DNA from: Streptosporangiaceae bacterium
GTDB lineage: Bacteria; Actinomycetota; Actinomycetes; Streptosporangiales; Streptosporangiaceae
Direction: 5' to 3'
Length of the DNA stretch: 9,036 bases
Assembly: GCA_025934635.1 (NCBI GenBank)
Contig: JAICWX010000345.1
Location: 1-9,036, forward strand
The notes under the pieces were generated by a model that was not told where the DNA came from, did not search any database, and worked only from the letters and a program-made list of their open reading frames with translations. How positions within the stretch are numbered: the first letter of the stretch is position 1; each line of letters starts with the position of its first letter. The position numbers were made by a program, and so were the translations under genes. This document shows, in pieces, positions 4,765-9,036 of this stretch.

Positions 4765-5839
4765 GCCGCGCGGGCCGCTGCTGAGCCCGGGCTTCTGGCT
4801 GCACCACGCCGCGCTGGAGTGGCGGCAGCGGCTCGACCGCGCGCTGCGGCCGCTCGGGCTCACCCCGACCCAGTTCAGCCTGCTCGGCTCGGTCGGCTGG
4901 CTGGACCGGACCCGGCCGGGTCCGCCCACGCAGCAGCAGGTCGCCGAGCACGCCGGAGCCGACCGGATGATGGCCTCCAAGGTGCTGCGGACCCTGGAGG
5001 AGCGCGGCCTGGTAACCCGCGAGCCCGATCCTGACGATGCCCGCTCACTGCGACTGCGGCTGACCGGCGACGGCCGTCGGATCACCAGCCAGGCCGTACA
5101 GCTCGCCCTGGCGGTGGACGAGGAGCTGTTCGGCGACAGCGGCGAGCAACTGCGCGGGAAGCTCCAGCAAGTGGCCGCCCACCGCCTGTCCGGCCTCCCG
5201 CCGCCCACCGGGCGAGCGGCCGGCATCGAGTATCTGACTGACGGGCCGTCAATCACGGCCGGGACCATGACGCTGCCCGCCCCCACCTTGCACACCGCTC
5301 GCCTTCGGCTGCGTCCCTTCGATGACGCGGACGCGGACGACCTGTTCGTGCTGCACAGCAACGTCCGCGGGCTGCGCTACTGGGACTCGCCGCCGTGGAG
5401 CGAGCCCGCGCGCGCCGGGCGTTTCATCGCGGCTGGCCGGCAGATGGCACAGGCAGGCACCGGGGCGCGGCTGGCCGTGGATCGCGCCCCCGGCGGGACG
5501 TTCATCGGCTGGTGCAGCCTGAACCGGTGGAATCCGGACTACCGCAGCGCATCGCTGGGCTATTGCTTCGACGAGGCGGCGTGGGGCCACGGCTACGCGA
5601 CAGAGGCCGCCCGCGCCCTGCTGCGGTGGGCATTCGACACGCTGGACCTCAATCGCGTCCAGGCTGAGACCGATACGCGCAACGTGGCATCTGCCCGCGT
5701 ACTGGAGAAGCTCGGCTTCGTGCGTGAAGGGACGTTGCGGGAAGACTGCGTCGTGAACGGCGAGGTCTCTGACTCGTGGGTCTACGGGCTGGTCAGGCGG
5801 GAATGGCAGCCGTCATCCGAGCCGGTCCCGGCCCGCTGA
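4757..5839 (+). CDS. MarR-type regulator fused to a GNAT acetyltransferase
   Basis: A 360-residue two-domain protein. Residues 1-142 are a MarR winged helix-turn-helix: dimer helix at 12-32, LTPTQFSLLGSV (35-46), a helix-turn-helix at about 57-83 containing QQQVAEHAGADRMMASKVL, then the wing DPDDARSLRLRLT (91-103). Residues 143-170 are a Pro/Gly-rich linker. Residues 171-350 are a RimJ-like GNAT domain that starts MTLPAPTLHTARLRLRPF, with the acetyl-CoA loop WGHGYA (266-271) and the family segment TRNVASARVLEKLGF. It should bind DNA as a dimer, likely at the palindromes upstream of its own operon, and transfer acetyl from acetyl-CoA to an unknown amine. GTG 4757 overlaps the SRPBCC stop by eight bases, with GGGAG/AGGT upstream. 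The frame is continuous, but the GNAT part starts exactly at an ATG (5267), as a free enzyme would, so fusion of two neighbouring genes, or internal initiation, are both possible. Confidence 0.9.
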   Translation: MPEPRGPLLSPGFWLHHAALEWRQRLDRALRPLGLTPTQFSLLGSVGWLDRTRPGPPTQQQVAEHAGADRMMASKVLRTLEERGLVTREPDPDDARSLRLRLTGDGRRITSQAVQLALAVDEELFGDSGEQLRGKLQQVAAHRLSGLPPPTGRAAGIEYLTDGPSITAGTMTLPAPTLHTARLRLRPFDDADADDLFVLHSNVRGLRYWDSPPWSEPARAGRFIAAGRQMAQAGTGARLAVDRAPGGTFIGWCSLNRWNPDYRSASLGYCFDEAAWGHGYATEAARALLRWAFDTLDLNRVQAETDTRNVASARVLEKLGFVREGTLREDCVVNGEVSDSWVYGLVRREWQPSSEPVPAR

Positions 5840-5897
5840 ATCCTCGCTCCCGCGCGAGACGCCGCCCGCACCCGGCTGCCCGCTTCGGTGCCGGCTG

Positions 5898-6926
5898 GTG
5901 ACGGCCTGCGATCATGAGCTAGTGCCGTCGCGACGCGTGGAGTGGGCGGTGGCCGGCGCGCTGGCCGGCTGGGCCGCTGCCCGGCTGGCGGGCATTGATC
6001 GGCTCCGGTGCGCCGAGGCGTGGGCGGTGCCCGCGCTGTCGTTCACTCCGCAGGTAACCGCGGGAGCGTGGGTCAGCGCGCTGCTGCTGCGCGGTGCGGG
6101 CCCGGCCGCCGTGGCCGCGGCCGCGGGGGCTGCCCTGACTGCCGCGGTGGGCCCGCGCGCAGTGCCGTACCGCCAGCCGCCCGCGGCGGGGCCGGTGCTG
6201 CGGGTCCTGACGGCTAACCTGCTGGCCGGCCGGGCTGAGGCCGGGGTAGTGGCCGACCTGGTGCGCCGCCTGGACGCGGACGTGCTGTTCGTGCAGGAAC
6301 TCACCGGTGATGCGGCCGCGGCGCTCCAGCGGGCCGGGCTTGGCGATCTGCTGCCGTACCGGGTGCCCCGGCCGGCGCCGGACGGCACGCGGGACAGCAT
6401 CTACGCCCGTTACCCGCTGCGCGGCGGTCCGCTCGCCGGGCCGGCCTCGGCGGTTCGGTTCACCGCCCGGCTTGACCTCCCGTCCGGGCCGGTCGTGCAG
6501 CTGGCCTGCCTGCACACGGCGCCGCCGAGGCCTGCGCGGTATCCGGGGCGTGCGTGGCCTGCGGGCGCTGCGGCCCGGTGGCGCGGTCAGCTGGCCGCGC
6601 TGCCCGCGCCGGGTGAGGGGCCGTGCGTCCTGGCCGGAGACTTCAACGCCACCGTTGATCACGCGCAGTTCCGCCGGGTCCTGCGCCGCGGCTGGGCGGA
6701 CGCGGCCGGCCAGGCCGGTCACGGGCTGTCCCTTACCTGGGGGCCGCGATCCGGCCGGCGCCCGGCCCTGCTCGCCATCGACCACGTCCTGATCGACCGG
6801 CGCTGCGCGGTCCTGACCACATCGGTTCACCTGCTGCCCGGCAGCGACCACCGCGCTCTCTACGCCCAGCTCCGGCTCCCCGCACCACGCAACCGTGAAG
6901 ACCAGGCACCGCCGGCCACCGCGTGA
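5898..6926 (+). CDS. Membrane-anchored endonuclease/exonuclease/phosphatase (EEP) family protein
   Basis: A 342-residue protein. The first 90 residues hold two or three hydrophobic segments (about 14-30, 42-65 and 66-86), so it is probably membrane-anchored with the catalytic domain following. Residues 100-335 are an EEP (DNase I-like) domain with its signatures: LTANLL (N107), FVQEL (E134), LHTAPP (H206), AGDFN (D248, N250), IDHVLID (D295, H296) and GSDHRAL (D317, H318). The metal-binding and catalytic set looks complete, so it should be an active phosphoesterase; the substrate could be a nucleic acid, a phospholipid or a sugar phosphate and is not readable here. The start is uncertain: GTG 5898 has no ribosome site, and GTG 5922 would give MPSRRVEWAVAG..., a good membrane-anchor N-terminus. 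It lies 58 bases after the MarR-GNAT gene and may or may not be in that operon. Confidence 0.88.
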   Translation: MTACDHELVPSRRVEWAVAGALAGWAAARLAGIDRLRCAEAWAVPALSFTPQVTAGAWVSALLLRGAGPAAVAAAAGAALTAAVGPRAVPYRQPPAAGPVLRVLTANLLAGRAEAGVVADLVRRLDADVLFVQELTGDAAAALQRAGLGDLLPYRVPRPAPDGTRDSIYARYPLRGGPLAGPASAVRFTARLDLPSGPVVQLACLHTAPPRPARYPGRAWPAGAAARWRGQLAALPAPGEGPCVLAGDFNATVDHAQFRRVLRRGWADAAGQAGHGLSLTWGPRSGRRPALLAIDHVLIDRRCAVLTTSVHLLPGSDHRALYAQLRLPAPRNREDQAPPATA

Positions 6927-6943
6927 CCGCCCCGAACAACCCT

Positions 6944-6981
6944 CAGCCGATCTCCGGACCCGACAGGCGCGGCATCGGCTG
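6944..6981 (+). terminator. Possible terminator after the EEP gene
   Basis: CAGCCGAT (6944-6951) and ATCGGCTG (6974-6981) are perfect eight-base arms around a 22-base GC-rich loop, followed by CTTT. It lies 18 bases after the EEP stop and before the promoter of the regulator gene. The loop is long, so the call is tentative. Confidence 0.35.
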
Positions 6982-7001
6982 CTTTCCCGGCCGGGGCCGC
7001 A

Positions 7002-7030
7002 TTGCGCCCGCCAGATCTCATCGCGACAAT
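7002..7030 (+). promoter_or_regulatory. pdxR: Promoter of the MocR/PdxR-type gene (leaderless candidate)
   Basis: TTGCGC (7002-7007), 17 bases, GACAAT (7025-7030). The first base of the ATG at 7038 is eight bases after the -10 box, where transcription would start, so the message may have no 5' leader. No good ribosome site precedes this ATG, which agrees. Confidence 0.5.
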
Positions 7031-7039
7031 AGGGCCAAT
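7029..7039 (-). promoter_or_regulatory. Candidate PdxR operator 1 (autoregulatory)
   Basis: On the minus strand this reads ATTGGCCCTAT, a 10/11 match to the copy upstream of pdxS. It overlaps the end of the -10 box and the start codon of the regulator gene, a position that would repress it. CCAAT recurs at 7049-7053 and ATTGG on the plus strand near 7063, which may be further half-sites. Confidence 0.45.
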
Positions 7040-8543
7040 GGGACGTACCAATCGCAGCGGCATTGGCATGCGGCTGCCCGCGGAGTTGAGCGGCGCGCTG
7101 GAGGGATGGCGGCTCGGTGAGGGACCGCTGCAGCGGCGGCTGGCGGCGGCGCTCGCCGCGGCCGTCGAGCGGGGTGATCTCCTCCCCGGGACGAAGCTTC
7201 CCCCCGAGCGTGCCCTGGCCGCGCAGCTCGGCGTGGCCAGAACCACGGTCTCGGCGGCCTACGAGCTGCTCGGGCGCAAAGGGCTGGTCGACCGCCTGCA
7301 GGGCCGGGGCACGCATGTGGCTGGCGGGGATGGGATGCCCATGGGCCGGCGAGCGGCTGACCTGACGACCTCCCTGCAACGCAACGTCATCTTCCGGCGG
7401 CTGACCGAGGGATCGTCGGACGCCATCGACCTGCTCGGCAGTTCCGCCCCGCCGGGAGCCGAGGTCCGTCAGGCCGTGGCCGCGGCCACGGGGGCGATCG
7501 GCCTGGACCAGCTCATGAGCGACCACGGCTACTATCCGCTCGGCTACCCGCCGCTGCGCCGGGCGGTCGCGGCCCATCTCAGCGCGCGAGGGCTGCCGAC
7601 CACCCAGGAGCAGGTCCTCGTCACTGGCGGCGCGCAGCAGGCGATCAGCCTCCTGGCCGCGTACTACGTCAGCCCGGGCTCGGTCATCGTGCTGGAAGAT
7701 CCGACGTTCCCGGGTGCGGTCGATGCCTTTCGCGCCGCCGGCGCCCGGATCCTGAGCGTGCCCCTGCACGCGGCCGGCGCCGATATCGGCCTTCTCGCCT
7801 CGACCATCTCGCAGAACACCGTCCGGGCCCTCTTCCTGATGCCCACCTTCCACAACCCGACCGGCGCAGTGATGCCCGATGCGGCCAGGCGCCAGCTGGC
7901 CCGGCTGGGCCGGACGAGCCAGATCCCGATCATCGATGACAACACGCTGGCCGAGCTGGCACTCGGAGCTGAGCCGCCGCCGCCGCTCGCCGCTTACGAC
8001 CGCGACGCGCCCATTGTTTCGGTCGGCTCGCTGAGCAAGCTGTTCTGGGCCGGCCTGCGCGTCGGCTGGATCCGTGCCTCCCGCCCGGTTATCGCCCAGC
8101 TCGGGCAGCTCAAGGCGGTCGCCGACCTGGGCTGCTCACTGGTCAGCCAGGCGATCGCCGTCGGCTTGCTGGCCGACGTGGAACGGATCGGTGACATGCG
8201 GCGCGCCGAGCTCACCGAGAGACTGGCGCTCCTGGAGGGCCTGCTGCATGACATGCTCCCGGACTGGCGCTGGCGGCAGCCGAAGGGCGGCCTGTCCATC
8301 TGGGCCAGGCTTCCCGCCGGGAGCTCGGCCGAGCTCGCTCAGGTCGCCGGCCGCCGCGGCGTACTGGTCGCACCCGGACCGCTCATGTCGCCCACCGGGG
8401 GATTCGACGAGTTCATCCGGCTGCCGTTCGACCACGATCCGGCGGTTCTGCGTGAGGGCGTCCGGCGGCTCGCATCGGCCTGGCAGGTGTACGCGGCGGC
8501 GCTGGACTCCTACGGGTCGAGCCGCATGGACGTCATCGTCTGA
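7038..8543 (+). CDS. pdxR: MocR/GntR-family PLP-binding regulator, probable PdxR
   Basis: A 501-residue regulator built from a GntR winged helix-turn-helix and an aminotransferase-like domain. The DNA-binding part is at about 28-95 ([20 protein letters not shown], then [14 protein letters not shown] as the wing). A linker runs to about residue 130. The fold-type I domain keeps HNPTG (N273), DDNTLAE (D300/D301) and the PLP-binding lysine K334 in [12 protein letters not shown], so it should bind pyridoxal 5'-phosphate as an internal aldimine. MocR proteins next to pdxS/pdxT are known to act as PdxR, activating PLP synthesis and repressing themselves when PLP is low or high respectively; the adjacent pdxS makes this the best reading. 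An upstream TTG at 7002 is in frame but lies inside the promoter; ATG 7038 ([10 protein letters not shown]) is preferred, with ATG 7068 an alternative. Here the regulator points the same way as pdxS, whereas divergent pairs are well known. Confidence 0.88.
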   Translation: MGRTNRSGIGMRLPAELSGALEGWRLGEGPLQRRLAAALAAAVERGDLLPGTKLPPERALAAQLGVARTTVSAAYELLGRKGLVDRLQGRGTHVAGGDGMPMGRRAADLTTSLQRNVIFRRLTEGSSDAIDLLGSSAPPGAEVRQAVAAATGAIGLDQLMSDHGYYPLGYPPLRRAVAAHLSARGLPTTQEQVLVTGGAQQAISLLAAYYVSPGSVIVLEDPTFPGAVDAFRAAGARILSVPLHAAGADIGLLASTISQNTVRALFLMPTFHNPTGAVMPDAARRQLARLGRTSQIPIIDDNTLAELALGAEPPPPLAAYDRDAPIVSVGSLSKLFWAGLRVGWIRASRPVIAQLGQLKAVADLGCSLVSQAIAVGLLADVERIGDMRRAELTERLALLEGLLHDMLPDWRWRQPKGGLSIWARLPAGSSAELAQVAGRRGVLVAPGPLMSPTGGFDEFIRLPFDHDPAVLREGVRRLASAWQVYAAALDSYGSSRMDVIV

Positions 8544-8573
8544 GCCGCCAGCGGATGCGCGCCAATGGCGGCT
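8543..8573 (+). terminator. Possible hairpin terminator after the regulator gene
   Basis: AGCCGCCA (8543-8550) and TGGCGGCT (8566-8573) are perfect eight-base arms with a 15-base loop, starting at the last base of the stop codon. There is no T tract. It would separate the regulator transcript from that of pdxS, which has its own upstream region. Confidence 0.4.
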
Positions 8574-8597
8574 GGCCGGCAGGCCAAGTCCGCCTGG

Positions 8598-8608
8598 ATT
8601 GGCCTTAT
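8598..8608 (+). promoter_or_regulatory. Candidate PdxR operator 2 (upstream of pdxS)
   Basis: ATTGGCCTTAT matches the site over the regulator's start (ATTGGCCCTAT, minus strand) at 10 of 11 bases. Both copies have GTCC a few bases before them on the same strand. It ends about ten bases upstream of a poor -35 region, the usual position of an activator site. Confidence 0.5.
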
Positions 8609-8616
8609 GTCCGGGG

Positions 8617-8644
8617 CTTACTGTCTCGACAGGGCCGGTACTGT
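8617..8644 (+). promoter_or_regulatory. pdxS: Possible pdxS promoter with weak -35
   Basis: TACTGT (8639-8644) fits the TANNNT -10 pattern; CTTACT (8617-8622), 16 bases upstream, is a poor -35. A weak -35 beside an operator fits activator-dependent transcription. Transcription would start near 8651, about 33 bases before the GTG. Confidence 0.35.
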
Positions 8645-8672
8645 GCCGGTGCGGCAGCGCACGGAAGTCATC

Positions 8673-8678
8673 GGAGGT
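8673..8678 (+). promoter_or_regulatory. pdxS: Ribosome binding site of pdxS
   Basis: GGAGGT, five bases before GTG 8684; it decides the start in favour of the longer N-terminus. Confidence 0.9.
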
Positions 8679-8683
8679 ACACA

Positions 8684-9036
8684 GTGTCAGTGCCAGTTTC
8701 GCCCGCGGCCGGCGCTCGGCCGTCCCCGGACGGCGGACCCGCCGCGGTCGCCGGCACCGCGACGGTGAAGCGGGGTATGGCCGAGATGCTCAAGGGCGGG
8801 GTGATCATGGATGTGGTCACGGCCGAGCAGGCCAAGATCGCGGAGGATGCGGGTGCGGTCGCGGTGATGGCGCTGGAGCGGGTGCCGGCCGATATCCGCG
8901 CTGAGGGCGGGGTGGCCCGGATGAGTGACCCGGACATGATCGACGGGATTATCGCGGCGGTGTCGATCCCGGTGATGGCCAAGTGCCGGATCGGGCATTT
9001 CGGCGAGGCGCAGGTGCTGCAGGCGATCGGGGTCGA
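8684..9036 (+). CDS. pdxS: Pyridoxal 5'-phosphate synthase lyase subunit PdxS, partial (3' end outside window)
   Basis: The first 117 residues of PdxS, which with the glutaminase PdxT makes pyridoxal 5'-phosphate from ribose 5-phosphate, glyceraldehyde 3-phosphate and glutamine-derived ammonia. The match is unmistakable: [38 protein letters not shown] and [20 protein letters not shown]. Catalytic residues visible are D43 (D24 of Bacillus subtilis) and K100 in [10 protein letters not shown] (K81, which forms the imine with ribose 5-phosphate); the second lysine lies beyond the window. The N-terminus has about 18 residues ([18 protein letters not shown]...) before the conserved core that are absent in B. 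subtilis; short extensions also occur in other actinobacterial copies. RIGHFGEA has Gly where Val is usual, a small oddity. pdxT is expected to follow outside the window. The upstream regulator gene and shared motif point to control by PdxR. Confidence 0.97.
   Translation, partial: MSVPVSPAAGARPSPDGGPAAVAGTATVKRGMAEMLKGGVIMDVVTAEQAKIAEDAGAVAVMALERVPADIRAEGGVARMSDPDMIDGIIAAVSIPVMAKCRIGHFGEAQVLQAIGV

Noticed and set aside
3976..5361. Minus-strand 461-codon ORF opposite CsbD, SRPBCC and MarR-GNAT
   Set aside because: It spans several genes with clear domains and a promoter region on the other strand, and its translation is Arg/Ser/Pro-rich without motifs.
5843..5858. Hairpin CTCGC/GCGAG after the MarR-GNAT stop as a terminator
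   Set aside because: Only five base pairs with no T tract; in DNA this GC-rich such arms are expected by chance, so it was left out.
5919..7853. Minus-strand 644-codon ORF opposite the EEP and MocR genes
   Set aside because: It crosses two unrelated, well-supported plus-strand genes and their intergenic region; typical high-GC shadow frame.

Overview
The window looks like chromosomal DNA from a high-GC actinobacterium. The coding sequences use strongly G/C-ending codons, GTG starts are frequent, and the gene families present (CsbD, MarR-GNAT, MocR next to PdxS, imidazolonepropionase-like amidohydrolases) fit that group. I cannot name a genus. No tRNA, rRNA, CRISPR array or insertion sequence was recognised.

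Layout: (1) Positions 1 to about 850 have clearly lower GC than the rest; two 60-base rows I counted by hand gave 53% and 45%, against roughly 70% elsewhere by eye. This part carries a minus-strand pair of unknown genes: a 63-codon ORF starting at 574, and a longer gene starting with GTG at 386 that runs off the left edge. Both have strong Shine-Dalgarno sequences and they overlap by four bases, so they look like a translationally coupled operon on DNA of foreign origin. (2) Positions 717-3880 hold a minus-strand operon: a small lipoprotein followed by two tandem, paralogous amidohydrolases. The last paralogue has a 44-residue C-terminal tail that its twin lacks, and this tail lies where the low-GC DNA begins. 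(3) On the plus strand, a CsbD-like stress protein (3983-4156) is followed by a hairpin with a tandemly repeated arm. (4) A promoter with two MarR-type palindromes drives an SRPBCC protein and an overlapping MarR-GNAT fusion (4330-5839), a probable self-regulated operon. (5) A membrane-anchored EEP-family (endonuclease/exonuclease/phosphatase) protein occupies 5898-6926. (6) A MocR/PdxR-type regulator (7038-8543) is followed by the start of pdxS (8684 to the right edge), the lyase subunit of pyridoxal 5'-phosphate synthase.

Most notable points: a motif (ATTGGCC, C or T, then TAT) occurs once over the regulator's own start and once upstream of pdxS, suggesting one operator read by the PLP-binding regulator at both promoters. 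The paired palindromes at 4267-4308 are a well-placed candidate for MarR autoregulation. The left-edge gene is easy to miss because it starts with GTG and is cut by the window.
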